A stretch of DNA of 64,000 bases from contig NW_025062476.1 of assembly GCF_000002995.4 (NCBI RefSeq), forward strand, positions 5,631,001 to 5,695,000, read 5' to 3'. A model generated the notes under the pieces. It made no database searches. It was not told the DNA's origin and saw nothing but the letters and a program-made list of their open reading frames with translations. Numbering within the stretch: the first letter of the stretch is position 1; each line of letters starts with the position of its first letter. This DNA is from Brugia malayi. Lineage: Eukaryota > Nematoda > Chromadorea > Rhabditida > Onchocercidae. Shown here in pieces: positions 11,601-26,997 of the stretch. Position numbers and translations under genes: made by a program.

Positions 11601-14600
11601 TCGGGTAAGTACTGCGCTACATGTTTTTAATATTTTTAAAAGCTGTGATTTCAGGAATTTCCAGGGGCATTGTTAGCGTACCTAATCATGGTTTTGCTTT
11701 AATTTTCAACATTTATTAATGTTAATAATTATAATCTAGAAGAATATCCACAAAGCACACAGGATATTAATTTGCTGCTAAAACCGATTGAAATGACAAA
11801 AAAAGATCAATCACTGTATGAAAAAATGGACGACGAAATCGTATTGGATACAAACCTCCTGCAGTCATTGGCAACTGATTTAATAACAGAATCCAAAAAA
11901 GTGAATAAAGATGTATTAGGTCAAAAATATTTGTAAGCATATTTTTAACACAGATTCAATTTGACTCTATGTATTGATATTTTATCAAATTATATTTTAT
12001 CATGTATTTATTTTATGTTCAAATTCAAAGCTACCAGAGTAATATGGATGTATTAAAGTAACATAGATGACAATTAACTAATTCATTTATTAATAGGAAA
12101 TCAAGACAGGAATTTTAGGAGATGATATTGCCAAAAAATTAATTGAAATAGAGAAAAAAGATCAATCAACGATAGACCAAGACCATATTAAAGAACAAAG
12201 AGAGGTTACTTTTTCATTTCATAGTTTTTTCATCTTGAAGATAATTCTGTTTCAATCTTAAATCATTGGATTTAAGTATTTAGAATTGATTACTATGAAT
12301 TTTTAATTTAGCGACAAAATCAAGCGCAAAGTTTATAAAAATTTATGCTTTTATAAGGAAATACTGATGTAGTTTTTTAATCAGGAAATTTATATCAATT
12401 ACTCGATAATTCAACAGTTTACTATTTTATCAGTGCAGGTTGTAGTATCCGAAATTGCGAAAAGAATAGTAGAAGCACTAACATCCAATCAAGTCCTCGG
12501 CAAAGTACTCACACCGGAGGAAGCTGTCATTTTAAGAGATTATTTCAGTCGGAAAATACCATTAAGTGAAAAGGTTTCTCATAAATTACTATTACAAGCA
12601 GGGGTAGATAGAAGAAAGGATTGTGGAATATTTATTGACTTTCTTTCAGTTACGAGTTTTAATATTGCTATCGTGTAACGCACTTATCTTAGGTCTAAAA
12701 ATCAACAAACCAACTTTTTATGAGCTTAGCTCTCAATTACTTGTCTTATAAAAATAATTTAGGTTTGTTTTTTAATATGCCAAAATCGTAAAATATATAA
12801 ATAAATGATTAACTAGCATTCTATGACAGGTACTTGCAACATTGGATACAGCACTTGATAAAATTTTGCGTCGCGCACATGAATTTTACGATGACAAGAA
12901 GGAATTGGATATATTCCTAAAAGATCGAGATTCTGCAAAAACAAAAGTTCTTGATGCCCTTATCGCCAAAAAGTCAAATTATCTAGCTGATTTAATGATG
13001 GATGCCAGTTTTTATGCTGATCGAATCAGTAAAGGACTAATTGACGCTTATAAATTAGCCACCGAAGGAATTCTAAGTAAGCGTATAAAGGCAATGTTGG
13101 GAAGGGAATCAAAGAACCGGTTATCAGAATATTTCATTGAGTTCAAAGAGTTCTAATTCTGTTTAATAAGTTTATAAATTTTTTTATAAATAAATTAGCT
13201 AACTTTTATTCATTTCGTTCAAAATCACTGTTTCCAGTTGCTCGTGATAACTTACAGTACATGCAAGCTGCTGTTGGCCATACGTATCGTTATTCAAAAG
13301 ACATGGCATATCGTGGTGCTGCACTGACTTACGAGACAGCCGCACGTGGTAAAGAATTAGCCGAAATTGGCGCTTCTGTAAGCACACAAATGACATATGA
13401 TGCGGCAAAACTAACGTTAGACGCTGCAGTTCGTGGAAAACAGTTTGCGGAAAAGGGTGCAGCTATCGGCTCAAAAATGACATTAGATGCCGCAATTCGC
13501 GGAAAACAGCTTGCGGAACAAGGTGCAGCTATCGGCACAAAAATGACATCTGATGCGGCAAAAATGACATTAGATGCCGCAATTCGCGGAAAACAACTTG
13601 CGGAACAAGGTGCAGCTATCGGCACAAAAATGACATCTGATGCTGCAAAAATAACATACGACGTCACTAATCGCGGTAGGGGACTTGCAGGACTTGGAAT
13701 AGCGATTGGTGCAAAAATGACAGAAGCTGCTGCCTCCAAAGGATTACAAATAGCAGAAGGAACAATTCACGCTGCTTCTAAAGGTTCCGCACTACATTTC
13801 TTTATATCCAAATTGCCAATTTCAATCAATATTTTCTTCAAGAACTTTTGGACATGTAAATATCTTAATAAAGCTTATATAGTATGAAATTAAGGAACGC
13901 AAATGGTGAAAGACAATCTGACAGCAGCGAACAGTACCACTCTTGATTGCTCTGAGACCGCTCTTGAAAGTGCAGTTCAAGCGACTAAACTGGTAAAAAT
14001 ATATGTCCATATCGTTCCTTATAGGAATTCTGATTTTTTTACAGGATGCTTTATTGTTTGAGCTATTTATATAAAAAATTTTTTTTGGCGCAATGGTTCT
14101 GTACAACTCATTTTATTTTATATATCTAGGAGAAATATCACAACACACTAGCAAAGTCTTCAATCTAGCTCAATTGACTTCAATAAACTAATATAAGCTT
14201 ATTATCATGAGAAACAAAAGTTCCTCGAAGCAATAACACCCTTCGTTTCGGATTCAGAATATTTAAAATTTCCAGGAATTCTGTAAATACTGAAATTCTT
14301 TTTTTCTTTTTATATGATAGCAGGATGAATGCATCAAAAAATTTATGCCTTCGCGTTATGATAGTGCTTTATTTAAATAATGCAACTGTAAGCTTCTAAT
14401 TGAGTTTTTTTTTTTTTTTTTTTTTTTTTAAAGTCTATAAGAGAAATTCATAATTGATTCATTAAAGTCGCATCATCAAAATACGTCTAATTCTATTAAA
14501 GAAACAAATGCAGCAGAAGACATAGTTCATCCTTGTTAGCTAATTTAGCTTGATTACACCCATTATAAATCGTAAACTTGATCCGTTTCAACCAACTTTT

Positions 14601-15587
14601 CGTTTTCTCACTAAGGGATTCAAACTTTTCTATAAATTTTGAAGAATTAGTTATCCTTTGCTAACAATAAGCAATGAATGATTTTACAAATGCAATATAC
14701 GAACAAATGAAAACAAGCAAGTAGGCTGTAACGTTGAAGAATAATTTCGTCACATCCTTGACCCATTTTATTTGAATATAACTAAAGCTTCATTTGTACT
14801 GCATAAAGATAGACGAATAATATGTGGAATATCGGTAAGTTTCAGAGCACTTTGGCTGAAAGATTGAAAAACTTCTTTTTAGGTTGGTGAAAAAGTAACA
14901 AATCTTACCGGTGCAATGAATCAAGCTAGATCAGGTATACTTCCACAGTTGCTAATTTTTTATCAATAAAAACAAATCAAATATGGCCGAAATGTCCGCC
15001 ACAAATTAGCATTTTCCAAAATCCTTACTGCATAATCAATCTAAATAAAATAAAAAATTCGTTGCAAATAATTTTATATTTCAGACATTCGGAAATCTAG
15101 CGAATGGATTCTATCATTTTTTCAACGGCCTGTATGTGGAACATCCGGTAAGTTTCAGAGCACAGGCTATCAACAGAGATGTTCCTTAGATCATTTTTTT
15201 ACAACTGTTCTAATTTATTATTGTTGTAAAAAATAGTTGAAATTATTGATACACTAAAAAGAGTTTTTTTGAGAGGAAAAGCGCAGAATGAAGAAAAAAG
15301 ATAGTCGGAAAGAATACACTCCACAATTCCATTGCTCTCGAAAAGATATTTGCACATTACATTTAGTTTCTTATTGTTTATATATATTATTTCCATAGTG
15401 CACATGCTACTAGGATACAATTAAGGACTCATCTGTTGATAGTTCTTCCATTCTTACTTTACTAGCAGTGTGAATTATAGGCACTTCAGAAGTAGAAGAT
15501 ACCGATAACGACTCAAGTGACGACAACAGTGATAAGAACGAAGCGAGTTTATCGGTGAATGAGAAAAGTAAAGTGGTGAATCAGTAG
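8666..15587 (+). CDS. Unrecognised 788-aa protein with 11-residue amphipathic repeats
   Basis: Fourteen exons joined in phase: 8666-8690, 8825-8924, 9419-9508, 10532-11126, 11562-11604, 11740-11919, 12119-12204, 12439-12573, 12830-13076, 13238-13783, 13895-13992, 14883-14934, 15085-15147, 15481-15587. I do not recognise the family. Residues 1-45 look helical and charged (EEELKKLRARFKRRQ). Residues about 72-270 form one large exon rich in Lys, Ser and Asn with nuclear-localisation-like clusters and no obvious fold. Residues about 270-500 contain helical Leu/Ile/Glu/Lys segments. Residues about 520-680 are Ala-rich 11-mer repeats such as TLDAAIRGKQL / AEQGAAIGTKM with 7-residue inserts such as TSDAAKM. 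This periodicity is known from LEA group 3 proteins, perilipins and synucleins, where it makes membrane- or stress-related amphipathic helices. The tail is acidic (DTDNDSSDDNSD). The small first exon is the least certain; its ATG was chosen because it alone gives the right phase. Confidence 0.75.
13329..13740 (+). repeat. Intragenic coding repeat (33-bp/66-bp/87-bp units)
   Basis: Nearly identical units begin at 13413, 13479 and 13566. The spacings are 66 bp (two 11-mers) and 87 bp (two 11-mers plus a 7-residue insert). The last two units differ at only a few bases, which suggests recent duplication or conversion. More diverged units lie on both sides. The repeat keeps the reading frame of the 788-aa protein. 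Confidence 0.85.
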
Positions 15588-16273
15588 CAATAAAATTAAC
15601 AAATATGTTTCCTACTCACAGATGTATGTGATTATTTGCGATATTAAATGGCTTGTCACATCGGGAGTCTTTGTGGTCACTCAACACCATGCAACATCTT
15701 TCTAGTTTGCAGGATCAATCCTGCATTGCTTTCAAATGTTCAGCTGTTGTGGAAAAAAATAGATAATTCTCAGATAAACTAACCAATTATTGAGAAAGAG
15801 AAAGGAACTATGCAGACGAAATATTGGTATTACCAGACACAAATAGAAAACTGCGTTGATACAGCATTGTTGCATCCCAGCCACGGCTGGACAACCGAGG
15901 ACGTATTTCTGTGCGAAATGTGAAATGTAATGGTTCTCCTTTCGGCGATGTAAATCTAATAAGATAAGAAGGTCGTGGTGTTACATAGTTTTTGGTCAGT
16001 ATATGGATAGAGGAGAATTACTGGGCACTTTTAATCCTCTTAAAATTGATGACTGGTATTCGTGCGTTAATAAAGAAAAATGGAATAAGTTGATGTGCAG
16101 ATGAGAAGAGTTTGTATTTGTTGTCCAGTATCCCTTCAAACTTAATTTTTTTGAATTGTCTTTTTTAAATATTTTAAATCGTCATGTATGTTTTCATCTG
16201 GACCTCTTCTGTTGTAATATTTTAGTTCCAAGGATTAACTTTAGTAAATTAAGAATTACATTCAAGAAGTGTG
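15588..16273. other. Spacer between the repeat-protein gene and CARM1
   Basis: It starts with the 3' UTR of the repeat-protein gene (AATAAA at 15589-15594) and ends at a likely trans-splice acceptor, TTCAAG at 16261-16266, seven bases before the CARM1 ATG. The two genes share a strand and lie 0.69 kb apart, so an operon-like arrangement is possible but not shown. No other supported feature was seen. Confidence 0.5.
15589..15594 (+). terminator. Poly(A) signal of the repeat-protein gene
   Basis: AATAAA begins one base after the TAG stop at 15585-15587. This would give a very short 3' UTR, which is tolerated in nematodes. Confidence 0.45.
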
Positions 16274-20526
<4,253 letters not shown>

Positions 20527-23500
20527 TTTGTCTACAAATTTTTGGCGCATTTCTTCATCCTTTCAAACTTTCCGATGTTTATGCTAATTACTACTGACAT
20601 TCATTTTTACTCCATTGTTGTTAGTCATTGAATTAGGACAATTTTGCATTTTTGAAAAATATAGATCTTGTTAAGAACGAAACTGGTTTGAAATTCTAAA
20701 AAGTTTTAGCACTTATTACTGCTGTCATGAATTTTTTTAAGCGGACTTAAAGTTGCACTCATTTGAAAGAGTAACAATTGAGAGGGTTTTTTTTTTTCTC
20801 GATACAATTTTCAAATAGGGAATAGGTTATGGATTTTACTGAATGATCAGAATGTGAAAGACGTATTAGTGGATCATTGCATTATACATTATATTAATGT
20901 AAAATCGTACATTATATTATTAATGTAAAACTTTTATAAACATTCTGCCATTTAGCTTTTGGAATATATATTTAAATATTATTTAGTAAATCTAAGTAAA
21001 ATAAGAGGATAAAAAAAGAACTGTGAAGTGTGAAACGGATAAACAGCAAAGACTATGTTTGAAATAAGTTTAATGTTGGTGTCTTATTTTTTGAATTCAT
21101 CTCTTTGTCCTCATTTTTATCCACTTAATTTGCTTAGTAGTTTGTTCCCGAACGATGACTGTTTTGTATGAGGTTTATGCTCTTGTAATTCTGTTATTTT
21201 TTAATCTCTTTTCATGACATGCAGAACTGTTGCATCATTAAATCATATTAATTATCGCATGTAAATGCCGTCAATGGACCATGATTACAGTCAATTTACT
21301 ATTTTCCTGTGAATTTGACATATAGCACTCTATTATCTCAACGATTTCTGGTTGGTTTGTTTTTTATGAGGTCATGCAATCAGAATAAAGAGAAAGTGGC
21401 CATCTTTTTGTTACTGGATTCGAAATGACTCTTAAATCTTGGAATATCCAAAGAAATATTCTTGGGTTCTCACTTGCTGTACTTTCTTAGGTGAAATTGC
21501 TTAAATGTTTCAGTGTTTTTTCCGAGCTAAATACAGTGTTTTGTTTTGAAAGGCGAGTACCGCTTAATTTTATTTAATAAATCATTAAGGATGCTAATTT
21601 AATTTGACTAGTGTCATTACCATTTGAAATTTGTACCTTCTGACTATTGAAGAATTTATTGTGCAAGACTGAATTTTGGGATTAGTCTGTTTTATGTTTT
21701 CAATGGATGGTGTCACAAAAGTGGATGGATGTCACATACTATCAGTTTCACTTATTATTTTGCTTACTAGGCACACTTGAAGATAGGTGATAATTTTCTG
21801 ATCTATTCACAAGAAGTTTTCCCAAAAATAACATGTTCAGGTTTATGGCTCATTTCTCAGAACGTGTGATATTTAGACTGCTGATTATTTAAGAATTTAA
21901 TGAGAAAACGAAGCTGATATGCTACCAAAAATAATCTTTGTCTTTGCATGGTATTACATTAGAATAACTTGTCTAGGACGTGCAAGAGTTTTACGATCAT
22001 GACTAGGAGGAATTGTAACATCAGAAGGTGAGGAATTTGAGGATGCGTGTATGGCTAGACACACAAGCGACTGTTGCCGAGTTAACAATATTTTCACACG
22101 TATTTCTATTCTTATATATTAAGATTTAAAGTTGGACGTACTATTGTGAGAATACTTTAAACTATAGTACGTCTAATTCTAGTGACTAGACTCAATGTAG
22201 AATTTTTGTTACACTTCCGATATTGGTTGCTAGCCGTCGTTTTGATGAGTTTCATTTACTATTCACGAGACTGCAACTGCATTCCGTATTGTAATTTCAT
22301 ATTTTGAAATGAAATGGCATCCTTACATTAGTTATCTTTCGTCCTTGCGAAGGTTCTAGAAAAAGTCGAGAATTACAAAAAATAATATTGTTCTTTACTG
22401 AACTGTCGCATTTACCAATATTCAGTCCCAGTCGCTGACAAAAACTTCCATCATCGCACTATAAATTGGTTATCATTTCTGGTGCAGTCGAGCATTCCTT
22501 AACTTCAGATTACATCAAAAGAAGACAGCAATTAAGGACAGTGGTCATAAAGGTCAAGTGATACTGACTTGGTTGCTTTGAAATGTCATAATTTCAGTAC
22601 TTCTAATTAAAAGTTGCACTACTTTGCTCGCAGGTAATTCGGAAGTTTAATATCGAAGCACTTCGTAAATACAAATGAAATAATATCTTATGTGTTATAT
22701 TTTATAATAATATGCCTGTTCTCTTGGGTGTGCGTTCTTCCCTAAATGCTTTCTGATTTATTCACTTATTAATAAATATGCAAATATCACTAGTGTGCTT
22801 TGTTGATCTCTACCACTGTGAAATACAAAGCAGAGTCCTTCCCTAGCCTATGAATTATTTTATTCTATTCTCAAATTCTATCCTCAATGATGTGTTCTGT
22901 CTACTTCCTTTATGGATGAGCTTCTGAATGTTAGATAGACGTTTCCATACTGTACAATGTTTTAAGTTAAAACTATTAAGAAATAAATGTCTTAACTAAA
23001 AAAGGATAAAAAATTGCCAGAATCAAGAGACCCCTGCAATTTGAAGTAATCTATAAGTAACGTGAACTTATGAGATTTGAAAGAATATCTTCAGACATCT
23101 AATTATAGACACTTCAGAAGTGCTGAAGAGATGTAACATATGTTTTGGCTTCACACTTCTGAAATCTCAGTGTAATTTTTCAGTATTGAAGATAACAAAA
23201 CCATTATAATATATCATTGTAATCTCTCCTAGCCCTTCGTAGTTCATGATTTCCAAGCAAACGATCGTCATAATCATTATATTCCGTTATCGACACATTC
23301 GCATTTTTTATATGGTTCCCATTGTTCCAATCCTGAATATTTTCTATATATTGCTTCATTCCTAGTCTCCGTTCTTTAAGCAGTTTCGCTATTCTAGTAC
23401 TAGTAGTTAAAATTATTAGAAAGAATAGTGCTGGATTATTATGAGAAATACTGTTGGTAAATCTCCTTTTCTAACAATAAATTTATGTGGGTAAGGTAAC

Positions 23501-24154
23501 GAAATTGAATAACTTGAAGTAGCAGAGGCGTTTCTGCATGCTGAAAGTGGGCAGTTGATCGAAACATAACACAAGTCATTCACAGACGTTAAAATAATTA
23601 AGAATTATAGACATATTACTGTTAAAAGAAAGAGCGAACTTTGATCATGCAGTACTTTGAACTTAATGTAATCGCTGTAATCGCTTAGAAAATGAAGACT
23701 ATGTAATCGCTTAGAAAATGAAGCTGTAATGAAGTAACTTTAATGAAGCCTTTACAAAAAAAAATGTAAGCAAAATTCCCTACATCATAGATTCCTTAAA
23801 ATTACACCGTTGGTAATATTAGCACAGTCGTGATTTACGTATAAGTATAAGTGAACTTCCTTAATATCCCTGCGACGTTTAATTTAATGCTACTTCTTTA
23901 AATGAATTGGCAATAATATTACAATCAAATTGTAATTGTCGGATGATGAATATGTGCGTGTGAGGTTGATAGCCTTGTAGCTTTGTTAGACTGATAATAT
24001 TTGTGTTGAGCATCTCAATAAAATTTTACAAAAGGGAAAAACAACGTTTGTAACTATCTTTTTATAAGCATTCTAAAATATACAAAAGAATATTACTTGG
24101 CAATCAATATTTATCACTTATTTTCTTTTTTTTTTTTTTTTGCTAATGAATTAG
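20527..24154. other. CARM1 3' UTR or long final intron, AT-rich
   Basis: No exon with credible splice sites and family similarity was found on either strand in this 3.6 kb. It contains a short direct tandem repeat (23676-23723) and simple A/T runs. If the exon at 24155 is used, the stretch is intronic in that transcript; otherwise it is UTR and intergenic. Confidence 0.45.
23676..23723. repeat. Two-copy tandem repeat, 26-bp period
   Basis: The 22-base unit TGTAATCGCTTAGAAAATGAAG occurs at 23676-23697 and again at 23702-23723, identical in both. Seen directly. Confidence 0.9.
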
Positions 24155-24312
24155 GTGGGATTACTGCTGGTTCGCTTTACAGCAAAATGCAAAATTCTGC
24201 ATCCGTAAATTACCAATCAAATTTTCAATGGCAACTACTGATCACAGTGCACTGTATCTATCAGCCAGGCTTGGTGGATGTTGAATACGTTATAACGATC
24301 GCTCATGTATAA
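24155..24312 (+). other. Possible alternative last exon of CARM1
   Basis: A T-run and a TGCTAATGA-like branch site precede ATTAG at 24154. Entered in phase 1, as left by the CARM1 donor at 20069/20070, the frame stays open for 158 bases to TAA at 24310-24312. It begins RGITAGSLYSKMQNSASVNY. The Ser/Asn/Gln-rich opening resembles CARM1 C-terminal tails, but the end is unlike them. It could be a real distal exon or chance. Confidence 0.35.
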
Positions 24313-24984
24313 TTTGGAAAAGAATGGATGACAAATAATTCCAGTGTTTCTTTTATACAATATCTGATCGACACATCTCTTGACATATGTTGCCTCGTAA
24401 GTAAACTTTCTGGATCAGTTACGAACCAAAGATTGTTTTTGAAACTGAAGATTCATTTACTTTAAAATTCTCATTTAATAATGTTTATTATTTACCCTAT
24501 AGTTATATTCTACTACTAAAATGCATTAATTGAAAACGTTTTTGCCACAGTTCAATATTCAAAAGCTAAGAAAACAAGAAATCTTTGATATCCTTTGCTT
24601 TTTAGATGACATAAGTCCAAAATTTCAATTAACTGCAATCATTAGAAAATATTATTAGATTAAGTGCCATCGTCTGTGCACAGCTATGGTTGTAAAAATC
24701 AACTCGTTCAACTTGTTCCCATTTTTGCTTCAGTTCTTTAGCTTTGGCTTTATTAAGAAAATTAATCTTTCAAGAACTTTAGCTGCTTTAGCCTTCCGTA
24801 TTTCTTGCAATTTTTGTGAATTGCTCAATATACAAACTATACAATACAATTGTCCTTTCATACAGATAGTTATAATCACTGAATCCATTTTTTTCTCGTT
24901 TAGTTTTTCTGGATTCATGTCCTTGCCATGGCCAACACATAGCGTTCAGTTATGCTATCCTCTGCCATGAAAACATAGTTTCTT

Positions 24985-25470
24985 TGGTTTTGGCAATTTC
25001 TTATCTGTGGCCCATTTGAAGGCAGTTTAAACACGCTTGGTTCCTCTTAAACGCTCCATTCGTTGCTTCACAGTGGACTTGACACTGGCCACCCAGTGTC
25101 CCTTATTGCAGAATGATTACAAAATGGTCTTCATTTAACTGAGTATCAATTTGGATTGCTTTTCTGAGTTTCTTTCTGAACATCGCTATCGCTTGATTCT
25201 TGCCATTTTGTTGCAACTGGGCCGAGACTTCCGGGTCGTTGATTTTTTCGTTGTTCCTTGTATTAGGCGCGAGATCGTATCTACTTATTGCGCTTGAGAC
25301 TTGTCTTTTCAAACAGAAAGCAAATAGCTCAACTTATATGTGTTCGAGAGATCTTGAAGTATGCATTGCTGCCTCAGAGTTACTCCAAAATTTCCTCATT
25401 TCCGAAAGCGATAGTTAAAATTATTTTACCGTTGTTTGTGGAGTCGTTTACTCGAGGGCTTACTTCAAGT
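24985..25470 (-). mobile_element. Decayed BEL/Pao-type retrotransposon gag fragment
   Basis: Reading the minus strand across frames gives, in the right order, pieces typical of BEL/Pao gag: a RKFW..EAAMH block (about 25399-25360), a CLK..YDLAP-like block, then a zinc-knuckle pair with CNKGHW (about 25113-25094) and CLNCLQMGHR (about 25036-25005). At least two frameshifts and several stops interrupt it, so it cannot be functional. No flanking LTRs, pol region or target-site duplication were identified. Confidence 0.65.
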
Positions 25471-26997
25471 GATTCGTATGTATTTTACAGCACTTTTTTC
25501 ATATGTAACCGAGATTATCAATACTTCATTTCTTTAAATTCAGTATTCCACCATCTCTGTATATTGCATTTCCTCTCCTTTTCATGGTTATGGTGAGTCC
25601 TTTGCACGAATTCCAGCCATTTATCATTGATACTCGAGAGCTTTCTAACATATAGTTCAGTTATTTTATTTTGTCATTAATCATCCTCTCCTGATTTCCG
25701 TACTCTTTCACATTGTTGTTCTGCCATACGTTAGTTAATTGTTCCTAGTATTTTATTTCATGTATGAAGAGCTTCAGAATCTTCCCCTTGAAAAATTGTC
25801 GGGAAAGATTTAATATGTTTTTTTTTTTTTTTTTTTGTACGATATCGTGCAATACTGTGCTTATATAATAATATGAAGAAAATGAATGCACAGTAAATAT
25901 TAAAGGATAGCATGGAATTACGACTGATTTCTCACTAAAATTTGTATTTTCATGTCATTATTGATTTTCCATGGAACTATTGCTATCAGTGGAGTTGCCT
26001 AATGTACCGAATTGAATCTTTTGAAACACTTTTTAAATCTTCAAGAGTTCCTCCTCTTCTGGCGATGAACTCTATCTTCACATCGGTTTTTTGTTATACT
26101 TGTTTTGCTTACTCGACATATCATTGTAATTATGCGACTTTTCACATTTGCGTTGCACTTTCTCTCTTGCTCAAACTCCAGCGTCTCACTTCACGATCCC
26201 ACTTGTTTAGATTGAATCGAAGCGTATGCCCACTGCTTCAATCCTTTAAACTATTTACCTATTTAATATCATTAAATACAACTAGTTACATTTCTAAGTT
26301 TCATTGATAGTAGCAGTAGTCAAGCGAAAGTATAACAACTTAATGGACATTTAATTAATCTAATATTTACTATCGCCATCTTTTTCTGTTACTGTATAAG
26401 TGAATATTACAGGATACCGTAGAAGAATAATCTACTGCCGACATTGTGGGGTTACGATAGCAACAAAAAACATACTATTAAAAAACTTTCCTGCAGTTAC
26501 ATTTCTGCAGGAAAGTTTTTAAGTCAGATGTTGAGCCTAAAAATCATTTTTAATAAAACTTCAAGCTTAGCTTATGCTAAGCCTGATTTTCTTGTTTAAA
26601 TTGAGATATTGAAAGCTTAGACATATGTATACGCACAGTCATAATCTGTTTATTTCTTGCCACAGGAAGAAAATTTATTCGATAAGAATTGAAATATCTG
26701 AACAGCAATTTCTTAATATCATAATTTAGCCATCATTTTCCAGTTGGTATTTCCTCAATAGTGTTTATGTTGGATTTTTATAAATATTGACGTTTTCGGT
26801 ATCACTGTTACATCTAAAAACATTGTTGTGAGGAATTAATAAATAAGAAGGTTTTCAGTTCCAAATTCATGTTTTAATTTCAGTTAAAGATGAAAGAGAT
26901 TAGAAAACCATTGAAGAAGCTTTTCGCTTCCTCACAATAACGTTTTCACATGAAGTATGCAAACCAAGTTAATAAAATACTCCCATTTTTTTTAACA
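25471..26997. other. Gene-poor AT-rich spacer with a hairpin
   Basis: This lies between the gag relic and the 3' end of the decarboxylase gene. Open frames on the plus strand here lack family signal and splice context. The left part may hold further eroded retroelement sequence. A perfect hairpin lies at 26481-26520. Confidence 0.4.
26481..26520. repeat. Perfect inverted repeat (16-bp arms, 8-nt loop)
   Basis: The arm AAAAACTTTCCTGCAG at 26481-26496 is matched by its exact reverse complement at 26505-26520. It lies about 480 bases downstream of the decarboxylase stop codon. It could be a remnant of a small foldback element or a structured RNA. Confidence 0.85.

Noticed and set aside
13329..13739. 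A 136-codon Ala/Pro-rich open frame on the minus strand
   Set aside because: It is the antisense shadow of the 11-mer repeat exon; codon structure clearly belongs to the plus strand.
24686..26307. Several plus-strand open frames of 70-120 codons
   Set aside because: They are the antisense of the BEL/Pao gag relic or AT-rich chance frames, without splice context.
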